Shown here piece by piece: positions 1 to 7,124 of a DNA stretch of 14,902 bases (positions are counted from its first letter, which is position 1; each line of letters starts with the position of its first letter). Both the position numbers and the translations under genes were made by a program. Under the pieces are notes generated by a model. It had not been told where the DNA came from. It worked only from the letters and a program-made list of their open reading frames with translations, and did no database searches. Origin of the DNA: CAZKGE01 sp964541695 (GTDB lineage Bacteria > Bacillota > Clostridia > Christensenellales > CAG-138); NCBI GenBank assembly GCA_964541695.1, contig CAZIRB010000056.1, positions 1 through 14,902 on the forward strand, in the 5' to 3' direction.

Positions 1-301
1 GGCTTGCGCCGTCGATCGTGATGTATTTACCGCTCACATAGCCGCTTTTGCCCGTCGAGGGCACGTCGATGCGCAGCCAGGCGCCGGAGACCTCGTAGAT
101 ATTGACGGCGGTGTTTTTCGTAAGCGTATCCACAATCGCGCTGCCCGTGCCCGCGCCCTTCCGCATGTTGAGCTTCGCGGTGTTGACATACCCCGTGGCA
201 AGCGTGCTCTCGGCACGCGCCACTTGCGTCTGCAGCATGGCTGTCAGCAGCGCGAGGCACAGCAGCCCCGTCACCTGCCGGATCATCCGTCGTTTCCGCA
301 T
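1..301 (-). CDS. Secreted SH3b-domain protein, 5' part (runs off the window)
   Basis: Only the first 100 codons are present; the 3' end lies beyond base 1. The start at 301 is preceded by a good ribosome site (GGAGGGAGG, about 5 bases upstream). Residues 1-31 form a signal peptide: basic start MRKRRMIRQ, hydrophobic core GLLCLALLTAML, and an A-R-A type cleavage site. From about residue 36 there is a bacterial SH3 (SH3_3/SH3b) domain, recognised by LNMRKGAGTGS, then a VNIYEVSGAWLRI strand and a GYVSGKYI ending. SH3b domains usually bind cell-wall peptides or glycan and are often joined to an amidase, a peptidase or further SH3 repeats; which of these follows cannot be seen. It has its own promoter, so it is probably a separate transcription unit from the AraC gene upstream of it on the same strand. 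Confidence 0.85.
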   Translation of the reverse strand, partial: MRKRRMIRQVTGLLCLALLTAMLQTQVARAESTLATGYVNTAKLNMRKGAGTGSAIVDTLTKNTAVNIYEVSGAWLRIDVPSTGKSGYVSGKYITIDGAS

Positions 302-363
302 GATCTTCCTCCCTCCGCGGCATACCGCCACGATTAGCGTACTATCTACACTAATACACTTAT

Positions 364-392
364 ATGCTAACCTGTCCTCCAATATTTGTCAA
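364..392 (-). promoter_or_regulatory. Sigma-A type promoter of the SH3b gene
   Basis: On the minus strand there is a perfect TTGACA (-35, bases 387-392), a 17-base spacer and TAGCAT (-10, bases 364-369; 4 of 6 to consensus). Transcription would start near base 357, giving a leader of about 55 bases before the start codon at 301. Seen in sequence; activity is inferred. Confidence 0.6.
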
Positions 393-429
393 TCCAAGGA
401 CAGAGGATTCACAATGGAATCACAAAGCG

Positions 430-455
430 GGCGGTTCGGTTCTTCGGAAACCGCC
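430..455. repeat. Inverted repeat in the 303-690 non-coding stretch
   Basis: GGCGGTT (430-436) pairs perfectly with AACCGCC (449-455) around a 12-base loop. On the plus strand it is followed by GGTTTT. There is no plus-strand gene ending before it, so a terminator role is doubtful. Confidence 0.4.
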
Positions 456-471
456 GGTTTTCAATGCGCAA

Positions 472-502
472 AACCTGACGCCGAACGAACGGACGTCAGG
501 TT
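472..502 (-). terminator. Candidate second hairpin terminator/attenuator downstream of the AraC gene
   Basis: AACCTGACG (472-480) pairs perfectly, 9 of 9, with CGTCAGGTT (494-502) around a 13-base loop. Read on the minus strand the stem runs into TTTTGCGC, a short T run, so it could act as a back-up terminator between the AraC gene and the SH3b promoter. The T run is weak. Apart from this hairpin, the repeat at 430-455 and the terminator at 681-717, I see no gene in the 303-690 stretch. Confidence 0.35.
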
Positions 503-680
503 CCTTGTGGTTTTGCTGGGGGTAGTATTACGGGTATAGGCGTCCGGTAATGGAGAGTTCGAAAGCCGCATTATTATAGAGTTTTTGATCGTTCTTATTT
601 GGCTGCTTACAGTGCTCAAACCGGACAACGCAGAAAATTGGAGGACAGAAACGGTTGATGCCGTCTATGCTTTTGCACAT

Positions 681-717
681 AAAAACGGCAGATATCGGAC
701 AAGACTGTCCGGATATC
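681..717 (-). terminator. Rho-independent terminator of the AraC-family gene
   Basis: Read on the minus strand, GATATCCGGACA, a GTCT loop and TGTCCGATATC form an 11-bp stem with one bulged G (arms 706-717 and 691-701). TGCCG then TTTTT (681-685) follows. It starts 10 bases after the stop codon of the AraC-family gene. Confidence 0.65.
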
Positions 718-726
718 TATCGTCGT

Positions 727-2862
727 TCAGCCGCCTTTGCGGTATTCGTTCGGCGTCATATGATAATTGGATTTAAACAGCGTGAAGAAATACTGCGGAT
801 TGCAAAAGCCCACGGTCTGCGAAATCTCCGCTACGGAGGCGTCGGTGGTAAGCAGGAGCGTTTTCGCCCGATGGAACCGAACCTGATTGATGTACTTGGC
901 GACCGGTACGGATTCGGCGTTGCGAAACAGGTCTCCGACATAGTCGACGGAAAGCCCTATGTTTTCCGCAATGGCGCACAGCGACAGATTGGGATCCATA
1001 TAGTTTGATTCGATAAACTGCTTGACGCGCAGGACCGTCTGTTTCTCCTGCTGCTTTTTTTGGCGCATGCTCTGATTCGCAATCCGCTCGAAGAGCACTC
1101 GGTAGATCTGCCGGAGCTCGTCAATGTTCTTGCTTTTGGAAAAATTCATCTCAAAGAAGATACCGCTGTTGACTGCGTCATAGGGTTCGGACGCGTCCAA
1201 ATCCGCAACGTTCTGGTATAATCGCTTGAAGCGCGCGCGCAGCAAGGAATACCGGCAGCTGCCGGACAGGCTGTCGATGAACTCGTCCAGCACCTGCATG
1301 GCCCGGTCCTCGTTGCCGGCGCACAGCGCAGAAAGGATCCTGGATTCCAGTTTCTTAGGATACGGAATCTCGGAGCGGCCAATCAACGTATCGTCGGAAA
1401 GAATCCGGCTTTCCGGCAGGAAGATGCGCAGGGCAAACACCTCCTGCAGCCGGTTGTATGCGGCGTTCAGCGCGGAGAAATCCGCCGCGGAAGCGTATGC
1501 GCAAAAGCCCGTCTTTTGACTGATCTTGGACGCGATCGCCGCGGTGCCCTCGTAGCTGCCCTGCACGAGGAACATGCTCTGGCCGTTGAGCCGGACCGTT
1601 TCGCAGGCGCTTGCCGAAGCGGCGATCTGCTGCGCGTCGATATCGATATCCTCCGACGCGACAAGGAACATTTCCACGGGTTTGTCGGCCGCGAGTTTAA
1701 TGTTGTACTTTTTCAGGTTCTGCATAAGCCCGGCGTCGTTATTGGGGGAAAGCAGCAATTGTCGCAGGCATTCCATGCGCAGCAGCTTCGTATAGTTGGC
1801 TATTTCGGCGGCCGCAGCGCTGAAAATCTGACCCGTAGACAGGTTGGGCTTTTGCAGGGCATACTCCGGAAAAGCGTCGATGAGCTTGTTCATGGGCCGA
1901 TAGAGATGCCTTGCCAGACAGACGCCGCTCAGCAGCCCGCATACGGCAAAGCACACGATGATCGTCACGAGCCGGTGGCGCAGGGCAAGCGCGTCCCGAA
2001 AGCATTCCTCATAGGGGATGATTCGCAGGAAAAACCAGTCCAGCGGCGTAATACGGGCAAAAAAGCAGACGCATTTTTGCCCGTCGATTTCGCGGATGCG
2101 GTAGGAGGACTGCTCGTTCTCGCTCAAAAAGTCCCGCACCAGGTCGGCGCCGTAAGCGGAAGTGATCTCATTGTCCCGATTATAATTAAAGACCGAGTTG
2201 CCGTCGTGGAAATAGATGGTCGTATTGTCCATGCCCAGCAGGGACGAAAGGAACCGCTCGAGCCAGGTGTACGACACGTTGATCAAAAGCGAGCTGTGAA
2301 CCTGCTTCGTCTTGATGGGCTTATCATAGATGAGGAATGAGATGACGGCTTCGTCACGCCCGCCGGAAGGAATCACGCGATAAACGGGCGCAGAGGCGCT
2401 GCCGGAGCACAGCAGCGATACGGCGGACCGGTCAAAGAAAGCGCTTTGCGAGGCGGAGCCCCTGCTCAGGTCGGAGTCGAGCGTGCTGTAAACGTATTGT
2501 TCGCTCGCGTTATAAATGTAGATGGAATGGATGTAGTCCGTGGAACTGGCGTAGGTGCGCAGCTCGCGCATGCTTTCAATATACGCATAATTCCCCGGCG
2601 GCGTGCTGCTGCGCAGCCGGGAGATCGCGCGCGAATAAAACACATGGATGCCATAGTTGCGCACCATCTCGTAAAACTGCTGAGTAAAGTTGTTCGCCTG
2701 CTCGAGCAGGCTGTTGTTCTGCGCGCCGATGGTATTGAGAATCGCAGTGCTCGTAGCGTAGTATGCATAGCCGGAAAGCAGGATCAACAGGATCAGCAGG
2801 GCCGCCAAGATATAGGAATATATTCGGATGACGATTCTTCTGCGGATAATGATGCTGTGCAT
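727..2862 (-). CDS. AraC-family regulator with membrane-anchored extracytoplasmic sensor
   Basis: 711 residues. A basic start (residues 1-13, IIIRRRIVIR) leads into a transmembrane helix at about 14-35. A presumed extracytoplasmic sensor region follows (about 36-290, of the Cache-like size and place seen in YesN-type AraC proteins). A second helix lies at about 297-317, then a cytoplasmic linker with a degenerate middle region. The C-terminal 100 residues form a double helix-turn-helix AraC DNA-binding domain: LSLCAIAENIGLSVDYVGDLF is the first HTH, VAEISQTVGFCNPQYFFTLFK the second, ending in TPNEYRKGG. No receiver domain is seen, so it appears to be a one-component transmembrane sensor. The ribosome site is moderate (AAAGGCAGGGATC). 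It is transcribed away from the transporter operon across a shared 290-base control region, so it is probably that operon's activator. The signal it senses is unknown. Confidence 0.88.
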   Translation of the reverse strand: MHSIIIRRRIVIRIYSYILAALLILLILLSGYAYYATSTAILNTIGAQNNSLLEQANNFTQQFYEMVRNYGIHVFYSRAISRLRSSTPPGNYAYIESMRELRTYASSTDYIHSIYIYNASEQYVYSTLDSDLSRGSASQSAFFDRSAVSLLCSGSASAPVYRVIPSGGRDEAVISFLIYDKPIKTKQVHSSLLINVSYTWLERFLSSLLGMDNTTIYFHDGNSVFNYNRDNEITSAYGADLVRDFLSENEQSSYRIREIDGQKCVCFFARITPLDWFFLRIIPYEECFRDALALRHRLVTIIVCFAVCGLLSGVCLARHLYRPMNKLIDAFPEYALQKPNLSTGQIFSAAAAEIANYTKLLRMECLRQLLLSPNNDAGLMQNLKKYNIKLAADKPVEMFLVASEDIDIDAQQIAASASACETVRLNGQSMFLVQGSYEGTAAIASKISQKTGFCAYASAADFSALNAAYNRLQEVFALRIFLPESRILSDDTLIGRSEIPYPKKLESRILSALCAGNEDRAMQVLDEFIDSLSGSCRYSLLRARFKRLYQNVADLDASEPYDAVNSGIFFEMNFSKSKNIDELRQIYRVLFERIANQSMRQKKQQEKQTVLRVKQFIESNYMDPNLSLCAIAENIGLSVDYVGDLFRNAESVPVAKYINQVRFHRAKTLLLTTDASVAEISQTVGFCNPQYFFTLFKSNYHMTPNEYRKGG

Positions 2863-2913
2863 GGATGATCCCTGCCTTTATGCGCTCGTTCGGACGATCC
2901 AAAATAGGACGTG

Positions 2914-2950
2914 CATGCCGTTCCGGCGCCGCATTTTGGCGGCGGGCATG
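2914..2950. repeat. GC-rich inverted repeat in the AraC leader region
   Basis: Outer arms CATGCC (2914-2919) and GGCATG (2945-2950) enclose inner arms CGCCGC (2927-2932) and GCGGCG (2939-2944) around ATTTTG; the left side has a 7-base bulge. It lies about 52 bases upstream of the AraC start and would sit in that gene's mRNA leader. No T run follows on either strand, so it is not a classical terminator. It could be a leader structure or a binding site. Confidence 0.4.
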
Positions 2951-2972
2951 TGGCCATAATGACACAAGTTAA

Positions 2973-3056
2973 GTTTACTAAAAAGAACCCGGTCTGCATA
3001 GTTCAAAAAATGGGTTTTACAAAAACGGGACGCGTTCCCGGTTTCCAAACTATACA
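2973..3056 (+). promoter_or_regulatory. Candidate activator-dependent promoter region of the transporter operon
   Basis: Two similar 13-mers, GTTTACTAAAAAG (2973-2985) and GTTTTACAAAAAC (3014-3026), match at 9 of 13 positions. They lie 41 bases apart, near four helical turns, as expected for AraC-type half-sites in direct repeat. Next come an inverted repeat CGGGA-CGCGT-TCCCG (3026-3040) and a TATACA (-10-like, 3051-3056) without a good -35; the best is GGGACG at 18 bases. A poor -35 fits an activator-dependent promoter. The roles are inferred. Confidence 0.35.
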
Positions 3057-3078
3057 AAGCCGAAAAGAAGGGGTCATA

Positions 3079-3156
3079 ATGAATACGTCAGAGACGGCGG
3101 CCAACAAGGCCGGCAGACAGAACAAACCCAAACCAAAAGAGGAGATTGAGTCATGA
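3079..3156 (+). CDS. 25-residue upstream ORF (possible leader peptide), coupled to the binding-protein gene
   Basis: The ORF begins at an ATG with its own ribosome site (AAGAAGGGG, 5 bases upstream) and ends in a TGA that overlaps the start of the binding-protein gene as ATGA. The peptide is hydrophilic and rich in Lys, Pro and Glu in its second half (KPKPKEEIES) with no signal peptide or membrane segment. The ribosome site of the next gene (GAGGAG) lies inside this ORF, so ribosomes translating it would affect initiation there. No known leader-peptide family is recognised and there is no obvious run of one amino acid, so it could be chance. Real translation is plausible but unproven. Confidence 0.4.
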   Translation: MNTSETAANKAGRQNKPKPKEEIES

Positions 3157-4247
3157 AAAAGTTCGTAGCAGTCATTTTGGTCATGCTGATGGCTTTCAGC
3201 CTGACGGCATGCAGTCAGACGGCGGTGCCTGCGGCGGAAACGGCCCCGACGGCGGATCCGGCAAGCGAAGCGGCGCCGGCGGAAACGACGGAATCCACCG
3301 AAGCGGCGCCGGCCGCCGGCGACGTATCCGGCACCGTGATGCTCTACGCGACGCTGAAGGAGGCGCAGCTCACCGCCCTGAAGGACGCCTTCTCCGCGGC
3401 GTATCCCAACATCAAGCTCGACTACTATGCGGCGGGCGCGGGCACGGTCATGACCAAGATCGCCACCGAGCAGCAGGCCGGTCAAATCGGCTGCGACGTG
3501 GTTTGGGTCGGCGAGCCTACCAACATCATGACCCTCAAGGAGCAAGGCATTCTGATGCCTTACGAGTCCCCGGAGGCGGTAAACATCGCCGCGGAGTACA
3601 AGGACAGCGACAACACCTACATCGGCGCGCGCCTGGTCGTCATGGGCATCGCCTACAACACCGCGCTCGTTACCGGCGACAACATCCCGACCAAGTGGGA
3701 AGACCTGCTCAACGACTGCTTCACCGATCAGATCATGCTCACCGACGCGGTCGAGTCCGGCACGATGGCCTATTGCCTGGGCGCCCTTGTCCAGAACGAG
3801 AAATACGGCTGGAATTTCTTTGAGCAGCTCAAGACCAAGCAGCATGCGGTCCTCAACAGCTCCGCGACCGGCACCCACAACGACATCGCCGCGGGCGGCT
3901 ACATGGCTACCATCGGCGTCGACTACGTCACCCAGACGCTGGCCGACGCGGGTTCCCCCATCAAGTTTGTCTATCCGGCGGAGGACACGGTTGTCATCTA
4001 CGGGCCGATGGCGATCATGAAGGACACCAAGAACGAGGCCGCCGCGAAAGTCTTCTATGACTGGGTCCTGTCCACGGCAGGCCAGCAGGTCCTCGTGGAC
4101 GCGGGTGCTACCCCGATCCGCAACGATGTTATCCGCGAAGGCTCCATGCCCGTCTCCGAGATCAACGCCATGGAGAATATAGACGACGTTCTGATGAACG
4201 CGCAGACCGACGCGTATTTCGACAAGTTCGACGAGCTCTTCAAGTAA
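3153..4247 (+). CDS. ABC transporter solute-binding lipoprotein (Fe(III)/2-AEP/hexose-phosphate class)
   Basis: 364 residues. Residues 1-20 are a lipoprotein signal with lipobox L-T-A-C and lipidated Cys20. A low-complexity Ala/Pro/Glu/Thr linker (21-58) leads to a periplasmic-binding-protein type 2 fold of the FbpA/AfuA (COG1840) class. Marks of the class are VMLYATLKEAQLTALKDAF near the start, the DVVWVGEPTNIMTLKEQG segment (about 115-132), and AEDTVVIYGPMAIMKDTKNEAAAKVFYDWVL near the end. Iron-binding members carry adjacent tyrosines (NYY) in the C-terminal lobe; here the likely equivalent reads IGVDYVTQ, with one Tyr. A non-iron ligand, for example a phosphorylated small molecule, is therefore more likely, though this is an inference. 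The ribosome site is GAGGAG, about 7 bases upstream. It is the first main gene of the operon, followed by a hairpin that may lower expression of the genes behind it. Confidence 0.9.
   Translation: MKKFVAVILVMLMAFSLTACSQTAVPAAETAPTADPASEAAPAETTESTEAAPAAGDVSGTVMLYATLKEAQLTALKDAFSAAYPNIKLDYYAAGAGTVMTKIATEQQAGQIGCDVVWVGEPTNIMTLKEQGILMPYESPEAVNIAAEYKDSDNTYIGARLVVMGIAYNTALVTGDNIPTKWEDLLNDCFTDQIMLTDAVESGTMAYCLGALVQNEKYGWNFFEQLKTKQHAVLNSSATGTHNDIAAGGYMATIGVDYVTQTLADAGSPIKFVYPAEDTVVIYGPMAIMKDTKNEAAAKVFYDWVLSTAGQQVLVDAGATPIRNDVIREGSMPVSEINAMENIDDVLMNAQTDAYFDKFDELFK
3267..3313 (+). repeat. Direct repeat in the lipoprotein linker
   Basis: The 14-mer GAAGCGGCGCCGGC occurs at 3267-3280 and again at 3300-3313, in frame and 33 bases (11 codons) apart, coding for the Glu-Ala-Ala-Pro-Ala part of the linker. 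It looks like a tandem expansion of the spacer that holds the binding domain away from the membrane. Confidence 0.6.
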
Positions 4248-4262
4248 GCTCTTTGGCGACCG

Positions 4263-4300
4263 TTGGGCAGTAATGTTCAGCATTACTGCCCAATCCTTTT
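4263..4300 (+). terminator. Strong intercistronic hairpin after the binding-protein gene
   Basis: TTGGGCAGTAATG (4263-4275) and CATTACTGCCCAA (4281-4293) form a perfect 13-bp stem with a TTCAG loop, followed by TCCTTTT. It lies 15 bases after the stop codon of the binding-protein gene and 20 bases before the next start. In importer operons such hairpins act as partial terminators or protect the upstream mRNA, giving more binding protein than membrane components. Confidence 0.7.
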
Positions 4301-4320
4301 ATGGCAGAAGGAGGAAGAAA

Positions 4321-5397
4321 ATGGCCGGGGTGCGGTTTGAGCACATCACATGCAGATACGGCAGCAACGTCGTATTCAGCGATTATTCACTGGAGGTCTC
4401 TGAAAGCGAAATCATGGGGATTGTCGGTCCCTCCGGATGCGGCAAAACGACCCTTATGAGAGCCTTGTGCGGCTTTGTGAAGCCGGAGAAGGGCGAAATA
4501 TATCTCGGCGACAGGCTGGTGTTCAGCTCGTCAAAGCATGTTAACGTCGCACCCGAACTGCGTGGCATCGGCGTCGTATTTCAGGACTATGCCGTATGGC
4601 CGCATCTGTCCGTGTGGGACAACGTGTGCTATCCGTTAAAAAAACACAGGCTCCCGAAAGCGGAGATTGCACAGTGCGCGGCGCATGCCCTTGCGCAGGT
4701 ACATATGACCGGATACGAGCGGCATATGCCCTCCCAGCTTTCCGGCGGACAGCAGCAGCGCGTGGCCATCGCCCGTGCACTGGTATCGTCGGAGCAACTG
4801 ATCGTACTGGATGAGCCGATCACCAACCTCGACGCAAAACTGCGCGAGGAGATGATCGTGGAAATCCAGCGGATTCAGAGGGAGATCGGCACCACGATCA
4901 TCTATATCACGCACGATCAGGAGGCGGCGCTGCGCCTGTGCGACCGCATCGCCGTCATGGCCCCGGACGGGCACATTTGCCAAATCGGCGTCGACGAGGA
5001 TATCGTCCAGCATCCCGCAAACCGGTTCGTATTCACCTTTATCGGCGTATCGAACTTTGTCCCCGTCGTCTGCCGCGGCGGCGCGCTCTATTCGGAACGA
5101 GGCGGCCATGAATTGGCGGCGGCGGAACCCGATATGAGGAATGGTCAGGCGCTGGATATGGGCGTGCGGCCCATGGACATCGTGTTCGACGAAAAAAGTC
5201 CCGTTCAGGTCACGGTTAAGTCCGCCACTTTCCTCGGCGACCAATACGACTATTTCGCGGACTTTGAGGGGCAGGAGCTGCGCATCGAAAACAATGCTCT
5301 CGACGCGCTCGGACACCGCGTGTATCTGGAGGGAGAGCGTGTTGGGGTCCGTATGCTGAATCCGCGCTTCTATCCAAGGGAGGGGAACCGCATATGA
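4321..5397 (+). CDS. ABC transporter ATPase 1 (FbpC/PotA type, with TOBE domain)
   Basis: 358 residues from the ATG at 4321, chosen because GAAGGAGG lies 6 bases upstream; an in-frame start at 4273 would fall inside the preceding hairpin. All nucleotide-binding motifs are present: Walker A GPSGCGKT (36-43), Q-loop VVFQDYAVWPHL (Gln88), signature LSGGQQQR (140-147), Walker B LIVLDE (160-165), D-loop TNLD and H-loop ITHDQ (His198). Residues after about 235 form the C-terminal TOBE regulatory domain (for example GVRPMDIVFDE). It drives uptake by ATP hydrolysis on the cytoplasmic face of the permease. It overlaps the permease start by 4 bases (ATGA), indicating coupled translation. A second, different ATPase lies after the permease, so the two may form a heterodimer, or one may be spare. 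Confidence 0.92.
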   Translation: MAGVRFEHITCRYGSNVVFSDYSLEVSESEIMGIVGPSGCGKTTLMRALCGFVKPEKGEIYLGDRLVFSSSKHVNVAPELRGIGVVFQDYAVWPHLSVWDNVCYPLKKHRLPKAEIAQCAAHALAQVHMTGYERHMPSQLSGGQQQRVAIARALVSSEQLIVLDEPITNLDAKLREEMIVEIQRIQREIGTTIIYITHDQEAALRLCDRIAVMAPDGHICQIGVDEDIVQHPANRFVFTFIGVSNFVPVVCRGGALYSERGGHELAAAEPDMRNGQALDMGVRPMDIVFDEKSPVQVTVKSATFLGDQYDYFADFEGQELRIENNALDALGHRVYLEGERVGVRMLNPRFYPREGNRI

Positions 5398-7121
5398 GTA
5401 AGCTTAGATTCAACAGAGTTAACCGGGACATGGCGGCGCTGGACGGCAAGCGCTTTGGTCTCGACCGAATTCTGACCATCGTTTGTTTCCTGATCCTCGC
5501 CGTAATCGTTCTGGTCCCGGTGGTCATGATTTTTTACGTGACATTCATTGATGACGGACGGTTCGACCTGTCTCTGTTTACGTCCGTCGTGCTGAACCCG
5601 GACAACGTGGGGGCCATGTGGAACACGATCAAGGTGGCGTTCGGCGCAACCGTGATCGGTACGCTGATGGGTCTGTTCTTTGCATGGTTGCTGGGCCGAA
5701 GCGATATCCCGACCAAAGGACTGATGAAGTCCATGTTCACCATCCCTTATATGTTTCCGCCGTTCTTTGGCGCCATGGCGTGGGATCTGATGCTCAACGC
5801 GCGCTCCGGCTACATCAATAAGTGGTTCATGTCCGCGTTTGGGCTGACCAAGGGCCTGATCAACATCAACAGCATCGGCGGCATCATCTTCGTCGAGTGC
5901 TGCTATTACTTTCCGTTCGTGTACATGCAGGTCGTAAACGCCCTGGAGCGTATGGACCCCACGCTGGAGGAATCCGCAAGGATCGCCGGCGCCGGGCAGT
6001 GGTACATCATCCGCAAGATCACCATGCCGCTGGTCACCCCGGCCATCTCCGCGGGCGCGCTGCTGATTTTGACGTCGTCGCTGGCGCATTTCGGCGTGCC
6101 CTCCATGCTGGGCTTCTCGCAGAACATCTACACGCTGCCCACGAAGATCTATCAGCTGTTCTACCGCGCGACCGGCAGCTTCCAGGGCATCCGGGAAGGT
6201 TCGGCGCTGTCGATCCTGCTCATCGCCGTCGTCGTGCTGGCGCTGCTGCTGCAAAAGTACATCCTGCGGTCCGGCAGCTACGACATCATCAAGGGCAAGA
6301 GCACGCGCCCCATGCTGATCAAGCTGCGCGGGGCCAAGGTCCCGCTGCTGATCGTTTCCTACGTCAGCCTGATTGTAATCGTGATCACGCCGCTCGTAAT
6401 GATCATTCTCGTCGGCTTTTTAAAAGCCTACGGCCTGCCGATGACGCTGAGCAACATGACGCTCAACAACTACAAGCAGATTCTGTTCAACGACACGATG
6501 GTGCTCGATTCGGTAAAGAACTCGATCTTCCTCGCGTTTTCGGCCGGCATCATCTGCATGTTCCTCGGCGTGATCGTGGCCTACGTCGTTGTCAAGATCA
6601 AGCCCAAGGGAAGCCTGTTGTTGGAGCTGCTTTCACTGCTGCCATACGCCATCCCCGGCATCGTGATGGCCATCGGCGTGATCCTGACCTGGAGCGGCCG
6701 CTTCGGTGTCAACCTCTACAACACCATCTGGATCATACTGGTGGCGTACCTGGCAAGATACCTGTCGTTCTCGATGAAGTCGGCCTCTGCTTCGCTCCAG
6801 CAGGTGCACCCGTCGCTCGAGGAGGCCGCGCGTTCCTGCGGCGCGTCGCACTTCCTCTCGTTGAAGGATGTAACGCTGCCTTTGATCCGCCCCGCGATGG
6901 TTTCCGGCTTCTTCCTGATCTTCTTGCCGGCCATGCGGGAACTGACCACCTCCGTTCTTTTGTACGGTCCGTACAGCCGCACGCTTGGTGTGGCGATCTT
7001 CTCTTTGCGAAACGACGGCTATATCACAACCGCTTCCGCGCTGGCGGCGCTGGCCATTGCGCTCATCCTCATACTCAATACCGTTGTCAACGCGGTTTTA
7101 AAAGACAGAAGGAAGGTGTAA
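5394..7121 (+). CDS. ABC transporter permease, two fused domains (FbpB/AfuB type)
   Basis: 575 residues, about twice the length of a single permease, with roughly 12 hydrophobic segments; the first is at about 27-49. Two Binding-protein-dependent-transport inner-membrane domains lie in tandem, each with the EAA loop that docks an ATPase: EESARIAGAGQWYIIRKITMPL (about 192-213) and EEAARSCGASHFLSLKDVTLPL (about 476-497). A short cytoplasmic linker around 292-315 joins the halves. One chain can therefore form the whole membrane channel, as in iron(III), thiamine and hexose-phosphate importers of this class. The ribosome site AAGGGAGGGG precedes the ATGA overlap with the ATPase gene. The two EAA loops differ in sequence, which would allow the two different ATPases to dock on separate halves. 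Confidence 0.93.
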   Translation: MSKLRFNRVNRDMAALDGKRFGLDRILTIVCFLILAVIVLVPVVMIFYVTFIDDGRFDLSLFTSVVLNPDNVGAMWNTIKVAFGATVIGTLMGLFFAWLLGRSDIPTKGLMKSMFTIPYMFPPFFGAMAWDLMLNARSGYINKWFMSAFGLTKGLININSIGGIIFVECCYYFPFVYMQVVNALERMDPTLEESARIAGAGQWYIIRKITMPLVTPAISAGALLILTSSLAHFGVPSMLGFSQNIYTLPTKIYQLFYRATGSFQGIREGSALSILLIAVVVLALLLQKYILRSGSYDIIKGKSTRPMLIKLRGAKVPLLIVSYVSLIVIVITPLVMIILVGFLKAYGLPMTLSNMTLNNYKQILFNDTMVLDSVKNSIFLAFSAGIICMFLGVIVAYVVVKIKPKGSLLLELLSLLPYAIPGIVMAIGVILTWSGRFGVNLYNTIWIILVAYLARYLSFSMKSASASLQQVHPSLEEAARSCGASHFLSLKDVTLPLIRPAMVSGFFLIFLPAMRELTTSVLLYGPYSRTLGVAIFSLRNDGYITTASALAALAIALILILNTVVNAVLKDRRKV

Positions 7122-7124
7122 TCT

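Noticed and set aside
27..323. Minus-strand open frame of 98 codons at the left edge
   Set aside because: Another minus-strand frame over the same bases gives a signal peptide, an SH3b domain and a good ribosome site; this one is His/Ala/Arg-rich with none of these.
585..776. Small plus-strand open frame of 63 codons with a hydrophobic start
   Set aside because: It crosses the AraC terminator and the 3' end of that gene; no convincing ribosome site. A TTGATC-17-TACAGT pair nearby has no gene to serve.
1516..2340. Plus-strand open frame of 274 codons opposite the AraC-family gene
   Set aside because: Antisense shadow of a recognised coding frame, without a ribosome site or known motifs.
3003..4283. 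Long minus-strand open frame of 426 codons opposite the binding-protein gene
   Set aside because: It is antisense to a gene with clear lipobox and family motifs; its product is Arg/Val/Gly/Asp-rich low-complexity, as expected from a GC-rich gene read backwards.
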